DNA from: Macropodus opercularis
Taxonomy: Eukaryota; Chordata; Actinopteri; Anabantiformes; Osphronemidae
DNA: 64,000 nucleotides
Direction: 5' to 3'
Assembly (NCBI GenBank): GCA_030770545.1
Contig: CM061099.1
Span: 16,827,501 to 16,891,500 of the forward strand
Made by a program: the position numbers and the translations under genes. Under the pieces are notes generated by a model. That model saw nothing but the letters and a program-made list of their open reading frames with translations. It made no database searches and was not told the DNA's origin. Positions within the stretch are counted from its first letter, which is position 1. Every line of letters begins with the position of its first letter. Shown here piece by piece: positions 25,101-40,100 of the stretch.

Positions 25101-28100
25101 GATTTTTTTTAACTTTAGTAGCTTCTGTTATAGATGTATTGTTATATTGTTTAAGGTCTTGAGACAATTTTTGTTGTGATTTGGCACAATTCAAATAAAC
25201 TGAAATAGAGTTGAGTAGAATGGGAAGGAATCGAATGGTCAAATAGAGATTTGCTAAGCAGACATGAGTACGTGACGTGAGTATTTAACGCAAGGTTTTT
25301 CTTTGACGCAAAAGAAATATATGAAGAAGCCCTTTAAGCAAATAAATGTCTACACTTTCGGCATCAAAGAGGACAAAAGTCCCATTGCAAAACTTCTCTA
25401 TGATATTATTACATTTAATTTATCACGTCTGAGAGACGTGGATGTGGATGTTGTGGCGCTTTTGAGGCATTCAAAAAAAAAACAGAAGGGAGGCCTCGTA
25501 CAGTAGGTGCTAGATAAAAGTTCAGTGCAGTTCAAGGTTACTCTTTACAGCACAGCAATACGTTCCATATGCAAGGGGGGGGGGCAAAGGAGATGAGAGC
25601 GAGTCACTGTGAGCAACAGGGCGAGAAAGGAAGAAAGGGACTGCGGGCTCACACCGCTTTACTTTCATTCACTTCAAAAAAATGTGAGAAAACACAATAG
25701 TGCTACGGTTACAGCAGCCAACCGGCGTATAAGCCTATGTCAGAGAGGGAAGCTGTCAAACTGTATTTCACACGCAGTACTCTGACCGATTATCCCACAG
25801 ACCAGCTGTACAAAGCACCGCGCTACAAACCGTTCTCTTGTGAAGAAAATTGGCTGTTCCAATGTGCAAGCTACTGTATCAAGAGGGAGACGACCTAGGC
25901 GGCAGCCATTGTCCATGTTCTCAGGTTTCAGCAGAGCAGGTGGTGCACAGCGGTCTTTACTTCTTTTTTATTTAGTTTTTTTTTTTTAACCTAGTAAATG
26001 GTTTTAGCCTCTCAGTTGAACCATGCATAAACGTTTCTTTGTACTTGGTTATGTTTTCATAGAGAATGGAAACATGATAAATGTATACAAAGGACGTATA
26101 CAAAGTAAAAACGAAATCTATTAACATAAATAACATGCTGACTAAGGTTAACTAGCATTTAAACACTACTTGAAGACTGAACTTGTTGTTTTAGACCAGG
26201 GGTATTCAACTAAAATTTAAAGAGGTCCGGTTACGCACATTTTTTGGAAGCAAAGGTCCAGAAGATTATAATGTCTAACTATTTACTGTGATATATTAAG
26301 TAGCCTGCATGTAATCAGTACTTCACTGTCAAATCAAATTAATTCAGTACAATTCAAAAACCTTTTGACAAACTGAAACTCCAACTGAACATATATTTAC
26401 AATGTAATCTAATTCATGAAATAAAAGCAGGGTTGATTTTCAAAATAAGCAAGAACACAAATGTTCAAATAAGAGCTTAACTTAAAGGAAATAAAGGAAA
26501 GGTATAAAAAAAAATATTTTACAATTTAAATCAAAAGTCTCAACCAATTTAACTGGTAAGAAAACCCTGAACATGTCCTAACAACTGAACAGTTTTGGAG
26601 GCTCATCTTCTTCCCCTCATATATTTAACCCACGTACAGGACTCACTGCTGGGAGGTATCGTCTGTCTGCGGCCGTTTGATCCAACCCTTGTGTCTGTTT
26701 TTGAGCTTTTGTAGCTTCTATCGTCCGTCTCTCCCTTTGTTGTCGCTAGCTACACGCAACTGTTATCGCCGTATGTGTTTGTTAATTCCTTTGCAACCTC
26801 GAACTTTCTTTTAGCTGCAGGTGCTGTTGAGTCGCAATATTTAGCGCCTGTGATCCACAGAATCGATTGGCTAAGTGAAGTCACGTGGTTAACGCACATT
26901 CAATTGGCCTTCACCAAATAACTACCGTAAAGATCACAATAGCCGCGCCGATTAAAAGTAAAGTGCTCCGCTAGATTCTGAATCAAAACGTTCCGTTTGG
27001 TCTGTAGCTCCGGGTCCGTATGGGACAGCTTCTGGGTCCGGATCCGGACCGCGGTCCGCCTGTTAGTGACCGCTGTTTTAGAGCCACGAAAAACGATTTG
27101 ACTGATTTAAAACGAGAAGAAGCTTTAGAGGTGCTGGTGTATTTTGGACATTATTTTTGGTGTTTCCAGGCTAAGCTAAGCTTACAGGCTGCCATGGCAT
27201 CTGAAGTTTCATTTTTATCAAACAAAACGGAGGCAAGGAAGCATTAAGAAAGCAAATAAGCCCATTTACCAAAATGTCAGACTACTCCTCACTTACTTAA
27301 GAAACACATTGCTTTAATTAGTAAAGACGTCCTGAGTAAATAACCAAAAAGTATCCAAGCAGGGCTTGGGGATTGGTCACATTCTGTATAAACAACAAAA
27401 GTGGATGATTATTGAGAACACATGCAGACGTTGATGCGTGTGAAAAGAGATTACGTTATGGAGTAATCTTTTGCCATATGAAATGAGTTGAGGTCACGAA
27501 TGTGTGTAAGCCTACCTCCAGAGTGTGCAGGTGGTCCACACAGCAGCACCACCCCTTGGCCTTCGCGGACATTGACGGCGCTTCTCACCGTTTGGGTTTT
27601 GAATTTATCAAGATCTGACAAGTCGAATGCAAATGAGACAGCAGCTGAGAAGAAGGAGCATCTTTAAAACGCGAGGCCTAATAATGGCAGGGAAAAAAGT
27701 GGGTTTTATATATTCTATATTATCGAGGGCTTCTTTGAAAATGATACTTCTGAACATACAGGAAGAGACACACTTTCCCAAACTCCCTTCACTGATTCAC
27801 TAAGGCATGTTTTTGATGTTACTTCTTGAGCTGTGGGACTTTAATAGGGCATCATTGATTGCTGTGGGACACCTCCTGACAATCTTCAAATCTTTCAAAG
27901 GCATCTGGAGTGCTGATGAAATAGCTGGACCTGACTTGATGATGTTCACCCTACAGTACATCACAACATTTCAGCATAAGGTAGAGCTGAAAGTTGATCC
28001 AATTTGTATGTGTGTGAGAGCGAGAGAGAGAGAGAGAGAGAGAGAGGAAGCACATGACAAATGACAGTTTGCACTGCCAGCAGCAATAAGTAACATCATT

Positions 28101-31100
28101 ATTAAATGTGGTGTAATCTTGCACTTAAAAGCATTAGGTTCCCCATCAATACTCTCAGCACAATCTATCGGCTGCAAATGAATGAGCAGTTTCTGGCAGC
28201 CAAAACTTAAACCTGGGATGATAAACCACCCCCTGGCTTCATGACTGATGGAGGGAAGTTGCCGCAGTCTCAGCTCTGTACCCTGTCTGCACCCTCTGGC
28301 TAACAGCCTAGAGTAAGCCTTCCAAACACAAACAAAAGAAAGTCAGTGTGACCGATAAGGGAAATTAGCAGAAGGAAGATTATGGAGAGAAGTGGGACAG
28401 AGTGTTGGTAAGATTAATGAGCAGCTCTCTGATGACCACAGAGGAATCAAACAGAGCCAAGTCATGGCAGGACACCGAAGAGGCCACAGGAGGAGTTGGC
28501 TGACTTGAAATGCAGACAGAGGCGATGTCTTTCTGATCTCACCAGGCTGTCTCAGTAAATACAGAGTCTCTGTCTCCTAAAGTCATTTACGATTCCTGGG
28601 AGCAAAGATTCTCCTTCTCATGAAAAACTCTGCCATGGCAGTTGCTAATTATCACTGCAATTCGCTTGGAAAACAGCGTGAGGTGACTAGGAGAGGAGCT
28701 GATAATTACTTAGTGGTCAAGGAAAGAATTAATCCTTCACCCACTTTGAGCAAAAAACTGTGGCTGGGTGGGATGCACTGTACTCCTCTCCTCTCTGGCC
28801 TCCAAGCAGAAGAATAATGGGCTTTGCTGGAGTGAACTGACCACACATTGCAACCGCGAACCTACAGCCCAGACTCTCTGTAGCTACTCTGTAAGCAGAA
28901 TTAGTCTCTACCACATCAAAATGAAGGGGTTAGAGATTACAGAGAAAGGACATGGGTCACAACGATGATGGGTCTGGACATAGACGAGGTTTTTACTGTC
29001 CCTGTATTGTGGAATCACAACATGACATATACTGTCAGCAGCAATATTTAAACGTCCACATTTTATTCTTTATTCTGGGAGAAGTTGCACAAGCTGTAAA
29101 CATAATGCTGACATATGACCGTCATGAAAATGCAGATATTGTCATATTCGTTTTTACTCTTCGTGCAAATGTATCTTATTTACAGTAGCATTTAACAGAA
29201 AACACATACATGTGATATTAGTCACACATAAAGTAAGAGTTACTTAATTAAATAAGAATTTATTTTGTTTTAATTCCAAAATAAGGATTTATTTAGATGT
29301 TATTTATATACTGTAGGCATAACAAATCAGAGCATATTATATATTTCATATAGTAAAAGGCACAAACGAGTAGTAGAAACTACACATAATTTTATCCAGC
29401 ACAGCATAAACTGCTTGAATGGAAATACAGCTGATCTAATGTGGTGTTAATTTTCGAATCATCTGAAACAAATCCAACTGAAAACAAAGTCAGTTATTCA
29501 CTGTTAATGCTAGAAAAAAAAAAGCAGGAAACGCCAACGAGTGTCTGAAGTTGGTTTCACGTCTCGAAGTTAGCAAACTTTTATCTGGCTCGTGTGCTTG
29601 GTGAACAGTTGAACGGGCTCCATCTAAGAGTCCGGTCCCAGTGTTCTGTTCTAGCAGTACATTCATGGTAAACTGTGATGGATGTTTCCAGCCCACAAGT
29701 TAAATTAAATAACAATTCTACCGACTGTCTTACTTTGTGTTCCAAGTAGTATTTTCCAAGCCTCTGAAAGCTAACTACAATTACAAATGCGAGAGTCCAC
29801 GTTAGCTCCCAATGATTTTTAGCAGAATTTTGAAGGCGTGCAAAGCTACAGGGTGGACGCCACAGTTTTATCTCAGGGTGATGGCCTCATTATATGTGAG
29901 AACACAGTATCAACCATGCTGATCTCCTGGACCTCCCTCGCTGTGCATTAGGTAGGACAATAAATGTCAGGCAGCTCTGCTCTTCACCCAGTCCCCACAA
30001 GTGTGATTCATTACTGGGCTATAGGGATAATGGCAGTCCATCTCCTGAGGGGAAGTGAAAGCCTCTCTCTATCCTTGGGACATGATCAATAGTCTGTAAG
30101 CTTGATCATGAGGAGAGGTGCCTCTGCAGTGTTTGTCTGAAAGGTAGGCCCCTATTCCTCGGCTTTACTTTTACCCCCCCACCCCCCGTTTAACCAGCAG
30201 ACCGACATCAGTCTGCTTCATACCATACAGAATATGTGGCTGCTGACAACATAGACGCAAACTCTTCTTAAACATCATTCGCGTTTGTGTAGCTTTAAAA
30301 TCAGGATCACAGGAGCTCGTGTGTCCCTTGGGAACACACGCGTCAATTCAGAGTGAGCGTGAATGCTGTCAGAGTTTGGAACCACTAATGTGAATCAATG
30401 GAGTTTCAGAGGCAGTCAGAAGCTGCCTCACCCACTGTGTTTGTTGCATCTGACATTTCATTCGATTGCCATTTCCCTTCTCAAAAATCTATTCCTGGGC
30501 AATCTAAATGAGAAATTGGAATAATAAGGAAAAGGGGAAAATAGGCCTGGTCCACAACCACAGATCAGAGGGAGATACAGGAAAAGATACAGCAAAGAGA
30601 CGGCAGAATTGCGTAACCACGGCACAGGCCCGCACCAGAAAACAACCGTAGGATCACTTACATGCGAACTGGAGGCTGACTTTGGGGCTGAGGATTGACC
30701 CCCACGTATTGAAGGCCGTGCACTGGTACACCCCGGTGTCTTGGTCCTTGTCCAGGTTGCTAATGATCAAGCTGCCACCAGACATGCGACGCCGGTAGTC
30801 ATTCCCCAGATCAATGACTGTTCCATTTAGTGACCATCTGGAAAAACGCAAACACAATCAGTAGCTGAGCCCCCCTGGGGATACGCGCGTGCAGTGTTTA
30901 TCACAGAGATCGATTTGATCAGGTTGTTTGGTCACATCTTGGTGAGACAATAAAAGATGAGTAATAAGAGGAGGGTTTGTGTTATTACAAAAAGAGAAAT
31001 GGGAAAGGTTTTATGTGACTATTTCTTTCTGCAGACAGAAATTGTGCCCACTTTTCATCAGCTGGACTCCATGTGTTCATTTAGGCAAAATTCCAAAAGT

Positions 31101-34100
31101 GATCAAATCTGCTGTGGTGCTTTATTGATTTTCTCCTGCTTGGGTGGTGAATTAAATGTTATTTAATTATAGTTTTAATTATTTCCACGAAAACAACATA
31201 GATCTGTTGGCAGGGTGTCTTGAAAAGAACGTTAGCAGATTTCATAAGCATTTATCTCAAAAAACAAAAAGAAAGTTGAAGTTTGATGGATGATGTCTGT
31301 TAACAGGTAACAACCTTGATTTTCACCTGTGAATAGTTTATTTGTTGTGTAATAACTATAAAATCAAAATAGGTGCCTATGGAAAATAAACAAGCCAGTT
31401 TGGTTCTGAGAATTAAAAGGCATTTCACAAACACAAAGCACAGCTAATACAACATAACTGAAATTTCTTGGAAAGCAAAGAAAGCGACGTCACCAAACAA
31501 CTTCAAGGAGCTTAAGGGATTATTATCTTCATGAACAGAAATAAGATGCCATAGCACAAGATCGAAACCTCTCAACAGCAGTAAGAATGAATGGGCCAGT
31601 GGGGGACATAAATGTTAGTGATGTAATGTTAGTGTAGTGATGGAAAGACCCATGCAGGTGTGAATGATGTATCTCCTCGTGACCCATACCGTACATGCGT
31701 CACACTGTTAACCCAGTAATGGTTTTAGCAGAAGGAAAAACCAGAAGGATTCGAAGCCTGAACCAACTGAACCCAGATTGTAACTAAAAACCAAAAAGCA
31801 CATCAACAGAAGAAACCAACAATTTTAATTTAATAGGCCTCAGGCTCCCTGCAGTTATTGAAAATAAATCATTTGCAATTTTCCAATATTGTGGCAACTT
31901 AAAAATTAGGTAAAAATAGTTGATATGTTCGACTATACTGTATGTTTTCTTTAAGATCAATGTAAAAACAAAAAAATATATCCAGCAATAACAGTGTCAG
32001 TCGTCTTTTGCATTGGCCTTTCCAGTACAGATGTTTTTCCATGACATCTGGCCCCTTGAGGATGAATTTTATTAACGCCAATGATTCCCTGACTTTTCAA
32101 GGTCACAATGTCATCGTCTACCACTATCTTTCTGTTTTGAACGTAAAGGATTGTGCAGCCTTGTCAGATTTCTCGTCTGTGCTTCGGCAGGAATGTCTTT
32201 TAATTAGTTTATGTTTGAACCTTCGTGCCTGCGACTTATTGCTTTGACACCTTAATATAGTATTGTCTACAGAGCATTTACTTCAAAGAAAGGTCACAAG
32301 CTACTCCGATGCGAGCCGAGTTCATGAAGTGGCAGCTATTAATCACAGAAACAAGACAGTGAATGAACAGAGAAACAAAACATCATACTATCCATAACTC
32401 TCTGAAGTGTACAGTACAGTTTGTCAGCGTGATGACGATGAGTGAAACCTACTATAAAGGAGCAGAGTGCAAGTACAGTACAAATGTTAATGAGGACGAC
32501 GCGTGACATCCCCATCTTTTGCAGGAACTTGGGAAACCAAACATTATTGGAATACCTCGGCAACAGGACTGCGAAATGACGCTTACAGTGATAAAGACAA
32601 AAAAAAATGTTCAATATTAATTTTTCCTCCCAGGCAAACTAACAGGCAGTTGCAATGACGCTTCGTACAGTCTTAACGCCAGCCATGACTCTCCCCGGCT
32701 TCCTGCCTGGCAGACTACAAAAGATGAAGCTGTCTTTCATCTTGTTGCCTGCATTATTCATCTAACAGACTGTGCCATTCACTATTCTGACCAATTTTGT
32801 CATCGTGCCAACAATGATATAGCTTTTAAAAACGCTACTGTATACTGTACTTGACACATGTTTCTAAAAAATATATACGGATAATGTTTGCGTAGTGACA
32901 TACAGTGCAGTAAAACAAGTTTTTGATGCGGTAGATGCATTTCCTCCATTTGGAGTATTCCCCACTCTTGTTTCAAAGTGAGGATTGATGTATCTTGAAG
33001 ACAGGATGAGGCAAAACGGAAAAAAAGCACCGGAAGCTTGTTAAAAATCCTGCCACCCAGCATGATTGAGTAAGGTGGGCAGTCTGGACCTCTGGAGCTG
33101 ATGGGCAGTCAGGTGTGATGGGGCTTCTGCAGCGCTGACACAAGCAGTAAAGTCACCTATACCCACTTCAGCTGGAGAAACACCTGAGACAGGACTTGAT
33201 ATTAGATCTCTAACCTGACAGATGCTTGCATTTGCCTTTTTCATAGGAAACTAGAGTAAAGCAATGAAGCAAAGTGAACAGGAGCAAAGGGACTGTGATG
33301 TAAAATAGAATGACTCAAAATTAATAGAGTCTGAATTATTTAAAGGATGACTTTGAAGTGTGTGTGTGTGGAATGACAGTGATGCCACTCATTCCATATT
33401 CCTGACCAGTTGGGAATAAAAAAGTAAACCTGCACTTGTCACTTTTTACATGGAAAAAGTGTGAAACTCAACTACAACTAAACACACAGTGCACAGCATG
33501 TTCGCCCGCCCAGCTCAGCTCATAGGGGTTTCAAATTCAAGTCGCCCACTCAGTAGATAATGTTCACGTTCCGTTCTGTGACGTCATTCTGAGCAAATAT
33601 GAGACTATCACTCAGTCCCAGCTGCTGCAGCTCATCTCTGCGCAGTACCTGAAAATCAATGTTGTTGCAAATCTACCCTGATCACTCAGGATTACGGCTC
33701 CAACACAAGAACATTTGCTGTTTCACTATTCACTGACAAAAACCAAACCAAACATTTCTGCAACACATCGTGGTTCAGACAAAAATCATTTCAAACAATG
33801 TTCATCTAAATCCAAAAATCTAATAACCATGAATATGTCCCTTTGTTTTAAGTCTCGACAATAATAATAAACTGTTCATAGTCGCTTTATAAAGGGTTCA
33901 TAAATTAACAACTCATCTTTTGGTTATGACATTTGGTAGAAGACGTTATTAGTAATTCATAATAATCCATAGTAATACAGTAAGTGTACATTCATAAACT
34001 ACTGTTTATGCAGTTAGCAAGTCCCTGGTGGCTGAAGAAAGTATGAAATCCTAATGAAAAAAAGTAATAATAGCATAAGGGTAATACATCATCATCTAGA

Positions 34101-37100
34101 AATAAATGGTAGTTAGTAAATACCATTCATATTTTTAGAAACAATATACAATAAATTGATTAACTAATTGAATGGACTGATTGATATACCACCATCAATA
34201 CAATATATTATAATTTATTATAAGTGAGCTATTTTACAAGACGTACCATATTGATGAGTGGTTACATCATGCTGCGGTTACTGGATAACTACAGAAACAA
34301 CACAATTATCGTCTGCTGATTAGGGCACGTGAAGGACTTTGAACCCATGGAATGACTTTGTCTTTTCTTAGGACGCTGAGATGTTTTAACTAACCATAAC
34401 TGCATGTTGTATGAATATAGGTCTACTCCAGTGTTTTACAGCTCAGTGCTTCCCCAGCCTGAGGGCATCTGAGATAAATCTGGCAGACCTCGAAGCGATA
34501 AGAAACAAATTATTTAATATTTGTGATAATTCACTCATGTTTGCCTTTTTCTTTTTTTCCTTGCAAAGCTTGTAACGCGTTTGGTGTATATGTTTCGATA
34601 TCAGCACATCTAATATAATGTCCATACAGAGACCATATCCAGTGAAAGGAGATAACAAATAGGCTTGGCTTTGTGTAACCGTTCACAAGCAAAAATATTT
34701 CAGAAAATACATAACTGAATAACTACAGTAATAACAGATAAGCATTTTTACACACTGCATATTTTCTCCTCCCAGCTGCTCAGGCTGCATCAGTAAAACA
34801 GAAAGGTGAAGCGACCAGAGCAGAGGTCTTAATGTTAGCGTGGCCCAAACTGAAATATAATGGATCTAATGCCACATGAAGCCCAAAAGGTGCTTACAGC
34901 AAGTCCTGGGAGGACAGTCCTATTTGCTGCGCGGTGCAGCCGGCCCGAGCGTGTTCCCAATGAACTCCCCGTGACCTTGAGGTATGCATCAATTTTTCAT
35001 GAGGTCTCCTCATCAAATAGACTGGGGATGGTACTCCAGCAGTGGCTCACCTTGCTTTCCTTGAGTCCAGACACGCACGAGATGTGACCACAGAGACCAG
35101 ATACTGCTAATGCACACACGCACACAGGGGTTGGGGCTGATAATGGAAATTCAACTGCTGACCAAGGTCCTCTCTGTCATAGTGTTTAGCAGGTTATTGC
35201 CATCTCAGTTTAATAAACTTGTTTTTCTTTCAAATATAACATCACAAATATATTGACTGTGTGACACATATGCAACATGGGCTAATGGTTACATTTTACA
35301 CTCAGATATATGTACAACAATTGGCTGCTATAATTTTACAACATATCCTATGGCTCCAGTACCTTCTTATTCAGATAAAACTATCTAAATAAATGTATCT
35401 TCAAGCATCCAACCGATATCCTCACAGCTCACAGTCGTAATGACAACAGCCAATCCCAGCTGTCAGTGGGCAGAAGGCCGAGTACAGGTCACCAGTCACA
35501 GGACCAATAAATAAAGACAGACAACCATTTACAATTCCGTTCAATTTAGACTCCCCATGTGACCTGGCAGCCTTTATTTAGGATCACTAAATAAAAGCAT
35601 TTCTAGATTCTGCTGTGACTGACTTCATAACAAAAAACAAGCTGTATTAATATTCCTGTTACCCTGCACCTGGCTGTGAACAAAAGTAGAGTCATACATC
35701 CGCCTGAAGTCACATTACATGATAGCAGACACCAGCCCTCCTTTCCAATCACTGCAGTGCCCTTGATCCTGTGTTACAGCAGATTCATAGTAAACACAGT
35801 GACAGGTGTATTCATAAAACACAGCGCTTGAGCCCTGGGGTGCGCTCCAGCGCTACACTGGACTATTTGTCAACTTAAGATCTGTCAGGCTTCCCCTTCG
35901 TATATATCCACCGTGTCACTGAGTGGGCGAGGAGAAGGTGGAGCCCCGTTCTGTTAGTCGAAAATGAAATTAAGCAGCGCAGAGCAAAACAGCAACTTTA
36001 CGCTATGAGCGTGAACACAGACGACAACCTGTATTCTCATGTTGTTGTATCTGCTTTGAGTGGTGTAATATTAAAGTCAACTGAATTAAACTTCCAAAGT
36101 GTGTGTTAAAGGACTCATCCTGCATTAAACTGTCAGAATGTCAGCCATTACACGAAGACATCTTTATTTTTAGCTTCCACTTTCCATCAACCTCTTCTTC
36201 CTCCTTTAGTGGCTCGGTTTATGGTCTGCTGGGTCTTTTCTTTTCAAGGATTATTCCACGTTATTGCTGAGCATCAACGCAAACGGTCTGTTGAGCCTGA
36301 AAAGCACTTGCTACACTTGTTTGATTGACAGCTCAGCACTAACACACTTCTTGTAATGATTCATTCCCAGACAGGAAAAGGAATACTGCATAGGTGGATT
36401 TGGGTTTTTTTTGTTTGTTTTTTTTATTCCATTCTGTGAATCAATTCCATGGCAAGACCCACACTAACAACAAACTGATTCCACTAATGGGTACGGTATG
36501 TTTTGTTTTAGCATGCCTGAGCCTATGAGACAGACAGTCAATCGATTTCATTGTTCAAAAACTACTGCAAACACACAAGGACATTCTTTTATTCCCATAC
36601 TGTAAACATCTGGCCATTTAGTTCTCAAAAATCCAATAAACAAAGTGCTGCTTACAGTAGCTGATGATAGCAAGAAGAAATGACAGTGTTGATGAGTGTT
36701 GTTGGTTTTGATCTTATATATTTAGAATATGGATAGATACCAAAGATTATTCTTAAAAAATTGTTTGTAATTATTTCAGTAGTTGCAAAGCAGTTTCGGT
36801 TTTATATATTCAGAAAAGCTGGAGCATGAGTGATTTGACACAGTAAATGCAACAAACGTATTCATGGCTAGCTGGCAAGGGTTCAATTTATGTTTTCTGA
36901 AAAATTGTATATTATATGGGTCAGTTTTTCTATGGATTTCAACTCAAATAGAAGATTTTTTTCCATTAATAACCTCCAATAAGTGAGAAAATTAAGTGAG
37001 CAGCTCTGAATATAATACAATCTCGCTTGCCATGTCTAATTTTAAAATGAACACTGTTCATTTGCAGGGTGCAACTATGCCCATGCATAGTTTGCAGACG

Positions 37101-40100
37101 CTGGTCAAAGTCACAGCATGGTCACTTCCTAAAGGCATATTTTTTTTTCAGTGCGCTCAGGACGTTTTGAGGTTCTAATTTGAGTGTTAGTGAAATAAAT
37201 TGCAGAGAAATTTATGCTTTCTATTTTATCACCAGGACAAAAAGTTCTCTCCTTGCCTGAAGGGAAACAAGTCGAGGCCAATCAGTGTCAGAAAAAAATG
37301 ATGCAACCCAAATAAAGCTTGTAAAAAAAAAAAAAAAAAAAAAACTCCCTCAAAGTAAAATTAGGGGCAAAAATCGAGTGTCTTTAAAAGCATTACCAGA
37401 AATGTCAATCCTCAGTGGTTTGAGACTCAAACATCAATTCTTCCTTTTAAACCTGGTCTCATAATTGAGGGCACTGACTGCAAGCAGTAGAACTAGTGAC
37501 CTGGATGAAACGTTGCTAGTGTAAGATACGTGTTGTGTTGTTTGTAACCGCAAAAAGAAGTAGAGTGTTTCAAAATTGTGCATACATCTGCATAAAATCA
37601 TATCATTATTTATATTACTATTTTATGATAGTTCATTTTATAAAGCATAATTGGTATTATTGGATATTAATATCATCATTAAATTAAAGGGAACTAAGCT
37701 GGCCTGTTTATTTGTCACTAAGTAGTTACCTGTTTGCGCTGTTTATATACAATTATTTATTAGTTCAGCTTTAATGAGAAAATTATGTAATGACTGATGA
37801 CTGACTTTTTAATGCTACAATACTGGCAAGTGAACGTCAGGATGATTTAAAAGGCGACCAAAATAATGGAAGTGGTGTTTTGTGCTTCATCCTGGGATAG
37901 CTCTGTGCCTGAGCCTGGTGTTTTCAGTGCAGACGCATTATAGGGAATGTAAGCATTTAAGAGAATGTCACTCACAAGGTTATTGCCTTCCTCTCGTGCT
38001 TGCTGTGCATCTACATGGTGCTGACCGAGCTCTGAAACACAATCTACCACCAAAAAAAAAAAAAGAAAAAAGCAAACATACCACAGCTGGCATTTTCAGA
38101 CAGACTCCCTGCACCCACTAGGGAATAGCCAGCGAGCTATCGTTGTTTCTGTGGTGCGAACCACACACAGGAGTCTCCTTTTCTCTTCTAGATTTAATAA
38201 CATTAAATTAATATTATTTAATTTAAAAGTTCACATCGAAGCCTCATCAACTACAGTAGCAGCTCCTTTGCTCCAAATCTACATCACAGCCCGGGCGGAA
38301 AATAAAGACGCTTTTTCAATTAGAAGTGGATGCTCATTTAAGCAGTCAGTCTTTGAAGCCGGCGTCTCTCTTGGACGGAATAATCTCTCTTGAGCATTTA
38401 TGTCCATAAAACACTGTTCTTGAACAAATCAATGGCAATCAGCACCATTGGTGCCATCTTTGATTACCATCGAAGATTCACAAGCAATTAAAGAGCATTT
38501 TGGGTTTTCACCAAGTGAGACGGATGTGGTGCCAAAAGCAGGTAGACAGCTGAGCTCATGCTCATGGAGAATGGAACTTTGATGTGGGGTAATTTACCTG
38601 TACTGGGGTGCCGGGCTCCCTTCTGCCTCGCACGTGATGGTAGCCTGCTGGTCTGGGGAGTTGATCGGTAAAATAAGGTCGTTTGGCTCTGTCCTCCATC
38701 TTGGCCCTTGAAATATGACATCCTCTGTACAGGCTGGGGAAAGGAGAGAAAGTATGTAGTAATACAAGACAGAAGAAAAAAAAAAAAACGTCCCTTTGAC
38801 CTTAAGACAAAACAATTCAGCCAAAACAGTCTCATATTCTTCTAGAAAGCATATTAGGACAATTCTGAATCTTTTACTATTTGCTTATCTTGCTATGCGG
38901 GTAGTAAATCCCACTTAACCTTCTTATGGATGAACTGCTACAGCTTATATAGAGTGTTTCTTATCTATTTCTTGTATTATATCCTACTGCAAATTTCTTA
39001 CAGACAGCAACGCTGGTAATAGAAGAGAAAAACAAAACACTGACCATATTTTCTGCTACTGTAAGATATGAACAATCTTTTGCAAACTCCCACAAAAACT
39101 AAACAACAACGGTTGAGGATTTAAATGTACCACCAATGTACAGTAGAAAGTCAGATTTGACTCTTTTCTCTAGCATCTAACGATTCCCTATAGGTGAGCG
39201 GGAAATAAAGTGTGATCTATTTCCAGAGCATCTGTGTCATACTACACATGCACCGGTTAATTGAGGCCATAAGGATGCACTCATGTGCCAGCAGCTTAAA
39301 TGGAAAAGATGTGGAACACAATCTGGTACTAAATGACAGTGGCATCAACAGACGGTCAGAGTAGGCTTAATTAATGCCCTACTGTTAACAGATTGCAGCA
39401 TGTGACTAGCAGTTCTACATGTGGTTTTAAGAAAAATGACAGGACAATGAATCACAGCACACGGAATTGGAACTAGCTTCCAATTGAGCCACAACTAAAA
39501 ATGGTTACATTTAGGAGCCATCTAAAACTGTCACATTTCAAAAGACTGTAGCAGGCTGCTGTATTATTCCTCCCCCTAATGTGAATTTGAATAAAATGTC
39601 ATGCAGCCTGTCAGTTTATTTTAAAAGTCCCGGAATACAAACCCAGACAACATGTCTCTTCAGATGTCATAATGATTGTTATCAGCTTTAGTGATTCTGA
39701 AGGCTTTCCAACACTGAGTAAAAACTGGCATCTACAATATAAACAACAAACCCTTGTCCGCTACAAAGGTGAGGCTGCTTGGATCTCGGTCCCCTGATTA
39801 CCTGGAGTTGGGAAGGGGGAATTACCCCATGAGCCAATTTCAATAACATTTGTTGGGATTCACAAAGTCATTTGAACAAGGTTTGACATTCGGGTAGAAT
39901 GTCTGTGCCTCTCCTGCTTAAATCCCAGGTGGCCACACACAAGGGCAGAATGAGGCATTGTGGCAAGTAGATTGTGCTAAAATGCTGGGCTGGATTCATT
40001 ACATGGATCCCGATAATGATCTGGACAGGCCATAAACTGGAAAAGGATTGGGCTCCCAGTTGGCCCTGACAGTGTACAGTAAATGTGCATCAGGACACTG

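Noticed and set aside
38488..38835. 115-codon open frame overlapping coding exon 3
   Set aside because: It is in a different frame from the Ig1 exon and has no family similarity; the Ig1 frame with its Cys is the real one.
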